Source: Fumia sp045615345 | Lineage (GTDB): Bacteria > Bacillota > Clostridia > Oscillospirales > Ruminococcaceae | Reading direction: 5' to 3' | Length of the DNA: 64,000 bases | Assembly: GCA_045615345.1 (NCBI GenBank) | Contig: JAZLER010000002.1 | Span: forward strand, 10,020 to 74,019 | Program-made: the position numbers and the translations under genes | Notes under the pieces: generated by a model | Told to the model about the DNA's origin: nothing | What the model saw: only the letters and a program-made list of their open reading frames with translations | Database searches by the model: none | Shown here: positions 50,285 to 60,281 of the stretch, one piece after another | How the letters are laid out: each line of letters begins with the position of its first letter | Numbering within the stretch: position 1 is the stretch's first letter

Positions 50285-51697
50285 TTGTCGGACGAAAAAA
50301 TGATATATAACAAAGGATTTACAGACAAATGCAAATGCCTTTTAGTAAAGCGTTTTGGTGAGGAAAAATCGCCGCTTGCCGTTGTAAGGAGTTATGGTTG
50401 CCAGCAGAATGTCAACGATGGCGAAAAGATAATGGGAATGCTTTCTGAGATGGGCTTTGGATTTACCGATGATGTAAATGTTGCAGATGTTATAATCTAT
50501 AACACCTGTGCTGTCAGGGAAAATGCCGAGAAGAAAGTTTTCGGATTTGTTGGTGAGCTTTCGCATTGTAAGGCTCGCAGAGAAGAAATCTTAGTAGGCC
50601 TTTGCGGCTGTATGACACAGCAGGAACATATTTCCGAGAAAATCAAAAAAAGTTATCCCCAGGTTGACTTTGTTTTCGGAACTCACGCTTTGCATCGCTT
50701 TCCTGAGATTTTTTATGATGCGTTAAGCCGTGACAAAAGAGTTTTTGATATAGAAAATTCCGATGGTGTTATAGTTGAAGGACTGCCTGTAAGAAGAATA
50801 AACGGTATTCAGGCGAGCCTTCCGATTATGTACGGGTGCAATAATTTCTGCACATATTGTGTAGTACCACTTGTCAGGGGAAGAGAGCGTTCAAGAAAAT
50901 CTTCGGATGTTTTAAAAGAGGCAAGAGAAATCATTTCACAGGGCTATAAGGAAATTATGCTTTTGGGGCAGAATGTAAACTCCTATGGTAAAGACCTTGA
51001 AGATGATTTAAGTTTCCCTGAGCTTTTGAGAGCCGTAAACGAAATAGAAGGGGATTTCAGGATAAGGTTTATGACATCCCACCCCAGAGATTGCACCAAA
51101 GAGCTTATTGATACTGTTGCAGAATGTGAAAAGGTCTGCAACCACATCCATCTTCCCGTGCAAAGCGGAAGTGACAGGATTTTAAAACTTATGAACAGGC
51201 ATTACTGCCGTGACGAGTATCTTAAACTCATTGATTATGCAAAAGAAAAAATCCCCGGTGTTATGTTCACTTCGGATATAATCGTGGGTTTCCCCGGCGA
51301 AACCTATGAAGATTTCAAGGGAACATTATCGCTTATAAAAGAAGTAAAATACGCTTCGCTTTTTACCTTTATTTACTCAAAAAGAGTCGGGACAAAAGCG
51401 GCAGAGATGGAAGACAATGTTTCATCAAACGAAAAATCAAAATGGTTTAATGAGCTTTTGCTTGCTCAGAGGTCAATAACCGATGAGCTTTATAAAAATG
51501 AAGTTGGTAAAATATACAGAGTGCTTATAGAACGCACGGCTGATGATGACGAGTATCTGCTTGCAGGACGCACCGAAAACAATATAATTATCGATTTTAA
51601 AGGTGACAAATCACTTGTGGGTAAATACGCAGATGTCAAAATAGTTTCTGCAAATAATCGCTCTGTTTTGGGCGAAATGATAGAAAGGAAAATGTAA
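50285..51697 (+). CDS. miaB: tRNA-2-methylthio-N6-dimethylallyladenosine synthase MiaB
   Basis: Radical SAM methylthiotransferase acting on i6A37 of tRNA, the product of MiaA. 470 aa: UPF0004 domain with SYGCQQNVND, YNTCAVRENAE and GCMTQQE; radical SAM cysteines CNNFCTYCVVP; MTSHPRD; TRAM domain at the end. Start TTG 50285 is 7 nt after GGGAGG; the upstream ATGs at 50261 and 50267 precede that site. miaA is four genes downstream in the same run. Confidence 0.96.
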   Translation: MSDEKMIYNKGFTDKCKCLLVKRFGEEKSPLAVVRSYGCQQNVNDGEKIMGMLSEMGFGFTDDVNVADVIIYNTCAVRENAEKKVFGFVGELSHCKARREEILVGLCGCMTQQEHISEKIKKSYPQVDFVFGTHALHRFPEIFYDALSRDKRVFDIENSDGVIVEGLPVRRINGIQASLPIMYGCNNFCTYCVVPLVRGRERSRKSSDVLKEAREIISQGYKEIMLLGQNVNSYGKDLEDDLSFPELLRAVNEIEGDFRIRFMTSHPRDCTKELIDTVAECEKVCNHIHLPVQSGSDRILKLMNRHYCRDEYLKLIDYAKEKIPGVMFTSDIIVGFPGETYEDFKGTLSLIKEVKYASLFTFIYSKRVGTKAAEMEDNVSSNEKSKWFNELLLAQRSITDELYKNEVGKIYRVLIERTADDDEYLLAGRTENNIIIDFKGDKSLVGKYADVKIVSANNRSVLGEMIERKM

Positions 51698-51698
51698 A

Positions 51699-52103
51699 AT
51701 GAAACTTATTGAAATGGCAAGAGAAATGGGCAAGGAAATTCAGACTATGCCCGAGTACAAAAGACTTATGGCTGCAAAAGAAGCTAACGACAATGATAAG
51801 GAATTGCAGGATGGTATCGGCAAGTTCAACCTTAAAAGACTTGAAATGAATAACGAAATGCAAAAGCCCGAACGCGATGATGAAAAACTTCAGGCGTTAA
51901 ACGAAGAATTGCAGAAAATCTATACCGAAGTTATGGGCAATGCAAGTATGATGGAGTTCAATATTGCAAAACAGGAAATGGACGAAATTATGCAGAAAGT
52001 AAACGCAATTCTCACTATGTGTGTAAATGGTGAGGACCCTGAAACCTGCGAAATTCCTACCGGATGCAGCGGAAGCTGTTCTTCCTGCGGCGGTTGCCAC
52101 TAA
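51699..52103 (+). CDS. YlbF/YmcA family protein with cysteine-rich tail
   Basis: 134-aa helical protein of the YlbF/YmcA family. In B. subtilis, YmcA, YlbF and YaaT form an iron-sulfur complex that affects RNase Y and development. Position between miaB and mutS matches ymcA (ricA). Core about 1-108, then a tail with six cysteines (CEIPTGCSGSCSSCGGCH plus one at about 108) that may bind a metal or Fe-S cluster. Starts 1 nt after the miaB stop, AGAAAGG site. Confidence 0.85.
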   Translation: MKLIEMAREMGKEIQTMPEYKRLMAAKEANDNDKELQDGIGKFNLKRLEMNNEMQKPERDDEKLQALNEELQKIYTEVMGNASMMEFNIAKQEMDEIMQKVNAILTMCVNGEDPETCEIPTGCSGSCSSCGGCH

Positions 52104-52204
52104 ATTTTTAACAGACTGTAGGGTTACCATAAAATTTTGGCAACCCTGTTTTCTGTTTTTCAGGCAGGTTCGGATGTTATTATTTTTGAAAGGCGGATTT
52201 TACT

Positions 52205-54811
52205 GTGGGCAAGCTTTCACCGATGATGCAACAGTATATGGAGATAAAAGAAGCGCACAAGGACTATATCCTTTTTTACAGACTTGGTGACTTTTATGAG
52301 ATGTTCTTTGACGATGCGATACTCGCTTCCAGAGAACTTGAACTCACGCTTACAGGCAGGGATTGTGGGCTTGAAGAACGCGCGCCGATGTGCGGTGTGC
52401 CTCACCATGCCTGCGATGTTTATCTCAAAAAACTTATCGAAAAAGGGTATAAAGTTGCTATCTGCGAGCAGATGGAGTCGCCTTACGAAGCCAAAGGTGT
52501 TGTAAAACGCGAGGTAATAAGGATTACAACTCCCGGTACTGTTGTTGACGGAAATATGCTTTCCGAGGGCGAAAACAACTATATCGCAAGCGTGTATTAC
52601 GATAAAAACGGATATGGTATCTGCTTTGCTGATATATCAACAGGTGAAGTGCTTTTTACTGAAAACAGTGAAGGTAACCCTGAACGCGGTATAATCAATG
52701 AGCTTTCAAAATTCAAGCCCGTAGAAATTTTAGTAAACGAAAGATTTTTTGACTGCAAGGAAGCAGCAGTGTTTATAAAACAAAAACTTGGTTCTGTTGT
52801 GGGCGCGGTTGACAATGAAATCTATGAAGATTCTTACTGTGTCAAGGTTTTACTTTCACATTTTGGGAAACAGAACCTTTCAGAGCTTTCACTCGAAAAC
52901 AGACAAAGAGCTGTTTTTGCAGTGGGAAGTCTTATCGACTATTTTGTTAAAACCCAGAAAGAGGGAGCTAACAGAATTACCGATATTTTATGCTACAACG
53001 ATGAGCAGTATTTGTCCATTGACTTTACTGCCAGAAGAAATCTTGAGCTTACGGAAACTATGCGCACAGGTGAAAAACGCGGTACACTTCTGTGGGTTCT
53101 TGACAAAACCAAAACAGCTATGGGCAAAAGGCTTTTAAGAAAATATCTTGACCAGCCCTTAGCAAATATTCCGCAGATAACAAGACGACAGTCCGCTGTG
53201 GCTGAGCTTCTTGACAAAAATATTGACCGCCTTGAGCTTATGGAAGCATTGAGTGGTGTTTATGATTTACAACGCCTTATGACCAAGGTCGTTTATAAAA
53301 CGATAAACCCGAGAGAAATGAAGTCTTTAAGTTATACTGCATCGCATCTCCCTGCAGTTAAAACTTTAAGCTGTAATTTTACTTCTTCATTACTTAGAGA
53401 GATAGATGGTGGCCTTGATACTCTTAATGACCTCAGAGCGCTTATCGATAGTGCTATAAGCGATGAGCCTCCCGTTTCTCTAAAAGACGGCGGAGTTATA
53501 AGAGAAGGCTACAATGCCGATCTGGACGAGCTTAAATCAATCCATAAAAATGCGCATCAGTTCCTTACGGATATTGAACAGCGCGAAAAAGAAGAAACAG
53601 GTATCAAAAACTTAAGGATAAGTTATAACAGAGTTTTCGGATACTTTATCGAGGTTACCAAATCTAATCTTGATATGGTACCTGACAGATATATAAGAAA
53701 GCAGACACTTGTAAACTGTGAAAGATATATAACCGAAGAGTTAAAAGAGCTTGAAAGTAAGGTTTTGTATGCAACAGATAAGATGATTGCACTTGAAACA
53801 AAGCTTTATGATGAAATAAGACAGACAGTTTTTGAAAATCTTGAAAGGATTGAAAAAACAGCTTCCTCTGTGGCACAGCTTGATGTTCTTGCTTCTCTGG
53901 CTCAGGTGGCAAAAGAACAAAATTATGTATGTCCGCAGATGTCGGTAAATGGTGAAATACGCATCACTGACGGCAGACATCCTGTCGTTGAGGCTATTCT
54001 TGATGAAGGAAGTTTTATCCCGAACGATGTTTTCCTTGATGGTAAAAAGAATAATATCGCTGTAATCACAGGTCCCAATATGGCAGGTAAATCCACATAT
54101 ATGCGTCAGGTAGCGCTCATTGTGATTATGGCGCAGATGGGAAGCTTTGTTCCTGCAAAGGATGCAGTGATTTCGCTTACCGACAAGGTGTTTACCCGTG
54201 TAGGCGCTTCCGATGACCTGACAGCAGGTCAGTCTACCTTTATGGTGGAAATGAGTGAGGTTGCTCATATTCTTAAAAACGCTACAACGCAAAGCCTTGT
54301 AATACTCGATGAAATCGGAAGAGGTACATCTACCTTTGATGGTATGAGTATCGCAAAAGCTGTGGTTGAACATATAGCAACCGAGAAAAATTTGGGTTGC
54401 AAAACGCTTTTTGCGACTCATTACCATGAACTTACTGCACTTGAGAATGAGTATGAAGGTGTTGTAAACTACAACATTGCTGTTAAAAAGCGCGGTGATG
54501 AAATTATCTTCCTGAGGAAGATTGTAAAAGGCGGCGCAGATGAAAGCTACGGTATCGAGGTTGCAAAACTTGCAGGTGTTCCCCAGAAGGTTATAAAAAG
54601 AGCAAAAACAATTTTGTCAGAACTTGAAATAAGTGTCGGCAAGCCTGACCTTACATACCATATTGAGGACACTTCGCAGATTTCATTTGAAGATGAACAG
54701 AGCGAAAAAATTATAAAAGAATTACGAAAAGTCGATGTTGATAATTTGTCGCCCAGAGAGGCTCTTGACACTCTTTATGAGCTTAAAAATTATCTAAACG
54801 GACTTGAATAA
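52205..54811 (+). CDS. mutS: DNA mismatch repair protein MutS
   Basis: Recognises mismatches. 868 aa: mismatch-binding domain with the FYEMF motif (GDFYEMFFDDA, Phe-X-Glu), connector, lever, clamp, and ABC ATPase domain with GPNMAGKSTYMRQ, STFMVEMSE, DEIGRGTST and ATHYHEL. GTG start after AAAGGCGG. Full length including the C-terminal helix-turn-helix. Confidence 0.98.
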   Translation: MGKLSPMMQQYMEIKEAHKDYILFYRLGDFYEMFFDDAILASRELELTLTGRDCGLEERAPMCGVPHHACDVYLKKLIEKGYKVAICEQMESPYEAKGVVKREVIRITTPGTVVDGNMLSEGENNYIASVYYDKNGYGICFADISTGEVLFTENSEGNPERGIINELSKFKPVEILVNERFFDCKEAAVFIKQKLGSVVGAVDNEIYEDSYCVKVLLSHFGKQNLSELSLENRQRAVFAVGSLIDYFVKTQKEGANRITDILCYNDEQYLSIDFTARRNLELTETMRTGEKRGTLLWVLDKTKTAMGKRLLRKYLDQPLANIPQITRRQSAVAELLDKNIDRLELMEALSGVYDLQRLMTKVVYKTINPREMKSLSYTASHLPAVKTLSCNFTSSLLREIDGGLDTLNDLRALIDSAISDEPPVSLKDGGVIREGYNADLDELKSIHKNAHQFLTDIEQREKEETGIKNLRISYNRVFGYFIEVTKSNLDMVPDRYIRKQTLVNCERYITEELKELESKVLYATDKMIALETKLYDEIRQTVFENLERIEKTASSVAQLDVLASLAQVAKEQNYVCPQMSVNGEIRITDGRHPVVEAILDEGSFIPNDVFLDGKKNNIAVITGPNMAGKSTYMRQVALIVIMAQMGSFVPAKDAVISLTDKVFTRVGASDDLTAGQSTFMVEMSEVAHILKNATTQSLVILDEIGRGTSTFDGMSIAKAVVEHIATEKNLGCKTLFATHYHELTALENEYEGVVNYNIAVKKRGDEIIFLRKIVKGGADESYGIEVAKLAGVPQKVIKRAKTILSELEISVGKPDLTYHIEDTSQISFEDEQSEKIIKELRKVDVDNLSPREALDTLYELKNYLNGLE

Positions 54812-54823
54812 AGGAGGATAGTG

Positions 54824-56650
54824 ATGTCGCAGATTCGTGTACTTCCGAAAGAAGTTTCGGAACTTATTGCAGCAGGTGAAGTTATCGAACGCCCTGCATC
54901 TATCGTGAAAGAACTTATTGAAAACTCAATAGATGCCAAGGCTACTGCTGTTACTGTTGAAATTCAGAATGGTGGTATACGCTTTATCAGAATTTCCGAT
55001 AATGGTTGCGGTATCGCTTCTTCTGACGCACCTACCGCTTTTTTACGCCACGCTACAAGCAAGGTGAAAGTAAAAAATGACCTTGATAGCATCGGTACTT
55101 TAGGATTCAGGGGCGAGGCACTCGCATCTGTTGCCGCAGTTTCCAAGGTTGAACTTATGACAAAAACCCGTGATGAGGAACTTGGTACATATCTGCGTAT
55201 CAGTGCTTCGGAAATTGACGAAGTGCGTGAAACAGGTTGCCCCGATGGTACTACAATTACGGTAAGGGATATTTTTTACAATGTTCCTGCAAGACTTAAA
55301 TTCCTCAAAAAGGATGTTACCGAAGCTAATGCCGTTGCGAGTATTGTGGAGAAAATCGCTCTTTCCCATCCCGAAATTTCGATAAAATTTATAAGGGATA
55401 ACAAGGTGATTTTTATAACTCCCGGTGACGGCGAGCTTTTAAGTGCTGTTTACACTGTTTTCGGGCGTGATTTTGCAAACAGTATGATTCCTGTTGACTA
55501 TGAGTTTAACGGGATTAAGGTGACAGGGTATACCGCAAAGCCTATGTTCCACAGAGCCAATCGTTCAATGCAGCACTTTTTTATCAACGGGCGTTATACT
55601 AAAACCCGTACTTGCGGCATTGCCCTCGAAGAAGGGTACAAGGGTGCTATGATGGTGGGCAAGTTCCCAGCCTGTGTTTTAGAACTTGAGATGCCGTTTG
55701 ACAGAGTTGATGTCAATGTTCACCCTGCAAAAATCGAAGTTCGTTTTGTTGATGAACACGCTGTATTTGATGCGGTTTATTTTGCTGTGAAAAGTGCTAT
55801 CGCAAAGGATAATGAGATATCAAAACCCGTATTTAAAACAAAAAAAGAGGAAAACAATGTTTCTCCCGATATAGCTACCCCGTTCAGCAACAAATGGGTA
55901 TCGGCAGTTCAGGAATCAATACCTATAACTACAAAACCTGCTTTTGATTATAAGAGCTTTGTTGCCTCCCATAAGGAAATAAAGGATGTGCGTACGGTAT
56001 TTGAGTTCCACAGCCCCGTGGCTGAAGGACCTGTTACAGAAAAGCAACCCGAAATACCCGAAGTTAATAAAGAGCCTGCCGTGTCCTTTACTGTTGTTGG
56101 TGAAATTTTCGCGACATATATTCTTGTGCAGACTGACGAAGAATTTATAATTGTCGATAAACATGCGGCACACGAAAGAATACTTTATAACAAGTTGAAA
56201 AGCAATTTCAAAGAACTTGATAAACAGCTTTTGTTAAGCCCTGTTACAGTTTCACTTTCAAGGCAAGAGTGCGAAACAGTTATGAAAGAAACTGAGTTTT
56301 TATCAAAACTCGGATTTACAGTTGAGGATTTCGGCTCCAATACAATGCTGATAAGGGAAGTCCCTGCGGTTGCCTCAAAGGCTGACTCAAAAGAGATGTT
56401 TATGGATATTGTTTCGGGACTTTTACAAAACAGAAAATCAAGTCTTCCTGAAAAGATTGAAGATATTTTACACAGAATTGCCTGCAGAAGTGCTGTTAAG
56501 GGACACGATAAAAATAATATCGCAGAACTTTGCGACCTTGTAAACACAGTATTTTCTGATGAAAATGTCCGTTACTGTCCTCACGGAAGACCGGTGATGG
56601 TGCGCTATACCAGAAAAGAAATCGAAAAACTTTTCGGAAGAATTGTGTAG
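54824..56650 (+). CDS. mutL: DNA mismatch repair protein MutL
   Basis: 608 aa. GHKL ATPase N-terminus (IAAGEVIERPASIVKELIENSIDA, SDNGCGI, TLGFRGEAL), linker (about 335-425), and C-terminal dimerisation/endonuclease domain. The endonuclease motif reads DKHAAHERILYN: the usual Gln is Lys and the last Glu is Asn compared with DQHA(X)2E(X)4E. The other C-terminal metal motifs CRSAVKGHD and CPHGRPV are present. Start ATG 54824 is 6 nt after AGGAGG; a GTG at 54821 is also possible. Follows mutS by 12 nt. Confidence 0.97.
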   Translation: MSQIRVLPKEVSELIAAGEVIERPASIVKELIENSIDAKATAVTVEIQNGGIRFIRISDNGCGIASSDAPTAFLRHATSKVKVKNDLDSIGTLGFRGEALASVAAVSKVELMTKTRDEELGTYLRISASEIDEVRETGCPDGTTITVRDIFYNVPARLKFLKKDVTEANAVASIVEKIALSHPEISIKFIRDNKVIFITPGDGELLSAVYTVFGRDFANSMIPVDYEFNGIKVTGYTAKPMFHRANRSMQHFFINGRYTKTRTCGIALEEGYKGAMMVGKFPACVLELEMPFDRVDVNVHPAKIEVRFVDEHAVFDAVYFAVKSAIAKDNEISKPVFKTKKEENNVSPDIATPFSNKWVSAVQESIPITTKPAFDYKSFVASHKEIKDVRTVFEFHSPVAEGPVTEKQPEIPEVNKEPAVSFTVVGEIFATYILVQTDEEFIIVDKHAAHERILYNKLKSNFKELDKQLLLSPVTVSLSRQECETVMKETEFLSKLGFTVEDFGSNTMLIREVPAVASKADSKEMFMDIVSGLLQNRKSSLPEKIEDILHRIACRSAVKGHDKNNIAELCDLVNTVFSDENVRYCPHGRPVMVRYTRKEIEKLFGRIV

Positions 56651-56663
56651 GAGGCCACTTAAG

Positions 56664-57602
56664 ATGAAAAAAATTCCGTTGGTGGCAGTGGTAGGGCCTA
56701 CCGCTTCGGGAAAAACTGCACTCGGTGTAGCGATTGCAAAGCATTTTAACGGAGAAGTGGTTTCTGCCGATTCAATGCAGATTTATAAGGGAATGGATAT
56801 TGCCACTGCAAAACCCTCAAAAGAGGAAATGGATGGCATCCCTCATCATCTTATGGATTTTCTGGAGCCCGATAAAAGTTTCTCACTTGCTGAATATGTA
56901 AACCTTGCAACAAAAGTGATTTCAGATATTCATAAAAGGGGCAAACTTCCTGTTTTAGTCGGCGGTACGGGGCTTTATATAAACACTTTACTGGATAATA
57001 TAACTTTGGGTGACAGTGGCGGTGATGAAGCTTTAAGGGAAGAACTTTTGGATAAAGCCCGTGAAAAAGGAAATGCATATCTTCTTGCCGAGCTTTATAA
57101 AATCGACCCTGAAACTGCCGGGAACCTGCACGAAAATAATCTTCTGAGAATTGTCCGTGCAATTGAAGTTTTCCGCCTTACCGGTAAAAAAATGTCCGAG
57201 TGGGTGAAAGAGAGCCGTAATAATCCGTCACCTTATGATTTTTGCATAATAGGGCTTAATTATAAAGACCGCAACAATCTTTATGAACGGGTTAACAGGC
57301 GTGTTGATATTATGATGGACGAGGGGCTTTTGGATGAGGCGAAAAAAGTTTTGAACGGCGAGCTTAAAACTTCGGCTCAGGCAATAGGTTATAAAGAACT
57401 TAAACCCTTTATAAATGGTGATTTGCCACTTGGAGTTTGCGTTGAAAAACTAAAGCAGGGTACCCGTAATTATGCTAAAAGACAGCTCACTTGGTTCAGG
57501 CGTGACGAACGCATTAACTGGGTTTATCCCGATGAAGAAGAAAACTTTGAAAAAGTTTTAGAAAAATCCGTAAAAATCATAGAAAAATCTTTGGATTTGT
57601 GA
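56664..57602 (+). CDS. miaA: tRNA dimethylallyltransferase MiaA
   Basis: Isopentenylates A37 of tRNAs reading UNN codons. 312 aa with P-loop GPTASGKTALG, SADSMQIYKGMDIATAKP, DFLEPDKSFS, GGTGLYI and QAIGYKE. ATG 56664 after TAGGAGG; the extension from 56643 overlaps mutL. Provides the substrate for MiaB upstream. Confidence 0.97.
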   Translation: MKKIPLVAVVGPTASGKTALGVAIAKHFNGEVVSADSMQIYKGMDIATAKPSKEEMDGIPHHLMDFLEPDKSFSLAEYVNLATKVISDIHKRGKLPVLVGGTGLYINTLLDNITLGDSGGDEALREELLDKAREKGNAYLLAELYKIDPETAGNLHENNLLRIVRAIEVFRLTGKKMSEWVKESRNNPSPYDFCIIGLNYKDRNNLYERVNRRVDIMMDEGLLDEAKKVLNGELKTSAQAIGYKELKPFINGDLPLGVCVEKLKQGTRNYAKRQLTWFRRDERINWVYPDEEENFEKVLEKSVKIIEKSLDL

Positions 57603-57661
57603 TAGAATGATATATATACCTATTTTCAGTTCCGTAAGAAAGATAGAAGGAGGAAAAATAG

Positions 57662-57898
57662 ATGAAAAATATTAATTTGCAGGATGTCTTTTTGAATCAG
57701 GCAAGAAAGGACAAAATCGCTGTAACCATTTATCTTACAAACGGTTTTCAGTTCAGGGGCGTTGTAAGAGGATTTGACAGTTTTACTGTGGTTCTGGATT
57801 GCGATGGTAAACAGAATCTGGTTTACAAGCACGCAATCTCAACCATTATCCCTTCGAAATCCATTTCAATTCTGGCTGCTGATGAGGATGTGGAATAA
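57662..57898 (+). CDS. hfq: RNA chaperone Hfq
   Basis: 78-aa Sm-like protein that helps small RNAs pair with mRNAs. Sm1 (FLNQARKDKIAVTIYLTNGFQFRG) and Sm2 (YKHAIST) motifs are intact. AGAAGGAGG site, 60 nt after miaA, the usual miaA-hfq order. Short acidic C-terminus as in other Clostridia. Confidence 0.96.
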   Translation: MKNINLQDVFLNQARKDKIAVTIYLTNGFQFRGVVRGFDSFTVVLDCDGKQNLVYKHAISTIIPSKSISILAADEDVE

Positions 57899-59125
57899 GT
57901 GAACTCTGCAAAGGTTGTAAGAATTTCAACAATTGTAATTGCCGCTTTTATGATAGTTTATGTTGTGTGTCAGCTTTTCAGATTTGATGGTGACAACTAT
58001 GTGACACAGACTGTGTACGAGCAGACAGTTTACGAAACCATTCCTGTGGAAGGAATTCTTTTCAGGGAAGAAACTGTGATACCTGTCGGTAAAAACGGTA
58101 TTATGAGCTGTAATTACTCGGTAGGCGAGAAAGTTTCTACAAAAACAAAACTTGGAAGCCTTTATCAGAATCAGAAAGCTATTGATGCAGAGCGTGAGCT
58201 TAAAAATGTCGAGAATACTCTGGAAACCTTGCAGAAACTTCAGGGACAGAGTGATTCTGTCGATATAGTAAAGCCTGAGATTTTAAATAACGCTATAGGC
58301 GAATATGGCGAAAAGCTTATTTTAGCCCGTGAGAACGAGAATTTTACAGAGCTTTTTGAAATCCGTGCAGGACTTACCGAAGCTTACGCAAAAAGGGATG
58401 TTCTTTTAAACGGTGAGGCTGATTATACCGAGAATATAAATAACTTAAAATCTCAGAGAGAACAACTTAAGTCGTCACTTGGTACTTCCGAAAAAGCTTT
58501 CTATTCAACAGCTGCAGGATACTTTGTGGACCATATTGATGGCGGTGAGTCAACTTTTACTGAAGAGTATCTGTATACTTTGACTGCTGATGAGATTAAA
58601 AACTATATTGAAAATTATGAAGGATATAAGGCGGATGATTCATCCGTAAAGGTTGTAAAAGACCATAACTGGTATTTTGTTACTGTGGTTTCGGAAGAGA
58701 AAGCCAATAATTTAAAAACCGGCAACAAGGCTGAACTTAGTTTTCCAAATCAGAAGGCTACTGTTTCCGTCACCGTAAAATCCGTGGAGTTTGATGATAG
58801 CGCCAAGGCGTACAAAGTGATTTTCAAAGGAGATACTGTTAACGATTTCCTTTTGAGCACAAGGGTACAGTCAGCTAAAGTTATGATAACTCCGCATAAA
58901 GGCATTAAAGTCCCTAAAAAAGCGTTGCGATTTAAAGATGATGAAATGGGAGTTTACATCAAAACGATGAATAAAATCTATTTCAGAAAGATAGACAAGC
59001 TTTATGAGGGTGATGATTATATAATCAGTAAAACTTATTTCAACAATAACGAAGGTTATCTTGAACTTTATGATGATGTAGTTGTGAAGGGTAAGGATTT
59101 GTATGACCAGAAACCGCTCGTATAA
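57899..59125 (+). CDS. HlyD-like membrane-fusion/adaptor protein
   Basis: 408 aa. One N-terminal membrane helix (about 7-27) and an outside domain with a HlyD-like layout: beta-barrel/lipoyl half (ETIPVEGILFREET, GEKVSTKTKLGSLY), a coiled-coil hairpin (about 95-200) and a second barrel with KTGNKAELSFPNQ. No ABC transporter or RND pump is next to it. The GTG start directly follows the hfq stop with a GAGG site in the hfq end. Its stop overlaps yggS by 23 nt. A role in envelope or division is suggested only by position before sepF. Confidence 0.72.
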   Translation: MNSAKVVRISTIVIAAFMIVYVVCQLFRFDGDNYVTQTVYEQTVYETIPVEGILFREETVIPVGKNGIMSCNYSVGEKVSTKTKLGSLYQNQKAIDAERELKNVENTLETLQKLQGQSDSVDIVKPEILNNAIGEYGEKLILARENENFTELFEIRAGLTEAYAKRDVLLNGEADYTENINNLKSQREQLKSSLGTSEKAFYSTAAGYFVDHIDGGESTFTEEYLYTLTADEIKNYIENYEGYKADDSSVKVVKDHNWYFVTVVSEEKANNLKTGNKAELSFPNQKATVSVTVKSVEFDDSAKAYKVIFKGDTVNDFLLSTRVQSAKVMITPHKGIKVPKKALRFKDDEMGVYIKTMNKIYFRKIDKLYEGDDYIISKTYFNNNEGYLELYDDVVVKGKDLYDQKPLV

Positions 59126-59795
59126 AGAATATATACACGAGAATTTTAAGCGTATTCAGGATAATGTTTTAACTGCCGCAGAAAAATCGGGCAGAAATAT
59201 TGAAGATATTTCTGTTATGGCGGTTACGAAAACTGTGCCATATGAGATAGTAAACGAAGCCTTTAAAGCGGGAGTTTCGCTACTCGGTGAAAACAGGGTG
59301 CAGGAATTTAAAACAAAGCTTCCGTTTTATGAAGCACCAAAAGATAAAATTCATTTTATCGGGCACTTGCAGACAAACAAAATTCGCGATATAATAGAAA
59401 GTGTGAGTATGATTGAATCGGTTGGAAGCATTCATCTTGCCGAGGCACTTTCCAAAGAAAGCGTTAAGCGTGATATAGTGACTTCTGTTTTGTTGCAGGT
59501 GAATATAGGCGCCGAGGATACAAAAGGCGGTTTTTTAAAAGCCGATATTATGTCTTCACTGAAGCAGATATCCGAGCTTGATAATCTGAAAGTATGTGGA
59601 CTGATGGCAATTCCGCCAAGGGTTTCAAGTGCTGATTATTTTAAAGAAATGCAGGAATTATTTTTAGCTTGCAAAGAGTTTGAGTCTGACAACTTTTCGG
59701 TTTTATCGATGGGAATGTCGGATGATTACCGCGAGGCAATAGCCTGTGGTGCTACTCAGATACGGGTAGGACGCGCCCTTTTCGGGGAACGTTAA
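59103..59795 (+). CDS. yggS: YggS/PLPBP family PLP homeostasis protein
   Basis: 230-aa PLP-binding barrel protein without known catalytic activity, needed for vitamin B6 and amino acid balance. PLP lysine Lys43 in MAVTKTVP, GENRVQEF, HFIGHLQTNK and the phosphate-binding SMGMSDDY. ATG inside the end of the HlyD-like gene after AAGGATT. The yggS-sepF order is conserved in Gram-positives. Confidence 0.94.
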   Translation: MTRNRSYKEYIHENFKRIQDNVLTAAEKSGRNIEDISVMAVTKTVPYEIVNEAFKAGVSLLGENRVQEFKTKLPFYEAPKDKIHFIGHLQTNKIRDIIESVSMIESVGSIHLAEALSKESVKRDIVTSVLLQVNIGAEDTKGGFLKADIMSSLKQISELDNLKVCGLMAIPPRVSSADYFKEMQELFLACKEFESDNFSVLSMGMSDDYREAIACGATQIRVGRALFGER

Positions 59796-59830
59796 CTATA
59801 GATTTATAATTTTGAAAGGTAGGAATACTT

Positions 59831-60277
59831 ATGGGTTTGATGCAGAAAATGAAGGATATGTTTTCCGAGGAAGAATACCTCGAAGATGAATTTGAGGACG
59901 ATACAGAAATAGAGTATGAACCTATAAAGAAAGAACCGATCAGAACGGTTTCTGAGCCTGCTCAGGTGAACAGAGGCAAGGTTGTTAATATCCATGCTAC
60001 TACTCAGCTTCAGGTTATGCTTGTAAAACCTGAACGCTTTGAAGATGCACGCACAATTGCTGAACATCTTAACCAGAAACGCACTGTTGTACTTAATCTT
60101 GAATCTGCTTCCAAAGAGCTTTCAAGACGACTTCTCGACTTTTTGAGCGGTGTTGCTTTTGCTAATGGTGGCGAAGTGAAAAGAGTAGCTAACAGCACAT
60201 ATATCATCACTCCTTCCAATGTTAACCTTATGGGAGATTTGCTTGACGAACTTGAAAGCAGTGGCGTTTATTTCTAA
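59831..60277 (+). CDS. sepF: Cell division protein SepF
   Basis: FtsZ anchor at the membrane. 148 aa: N-terminal amphipathic helix (MGLMQKMKDMF), acidic linker, and the SepF domain (about 58-148) with VMLVKPERFEDARTIAEHL, VLNLESASKELSRRLLDFLSG and the ITPSNV end. Site GAAAGGTAGG before the ATG. Confidence 0.95.
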   Translation: MGLMQKMKDMFSEEEYLEDEFEDDTEIEYEPIKKEPIRTVSEPAQVNRGKVVNIHATTQLQVMLVKPERFEDARTIAEHLNQKRTVVLNLESASKELSRRLLDFLSGVAFANGGEVKRVANSTYIITPSNVNLMGDLLDELESSGVYF

Positions 60278-60281
60278 ATAG

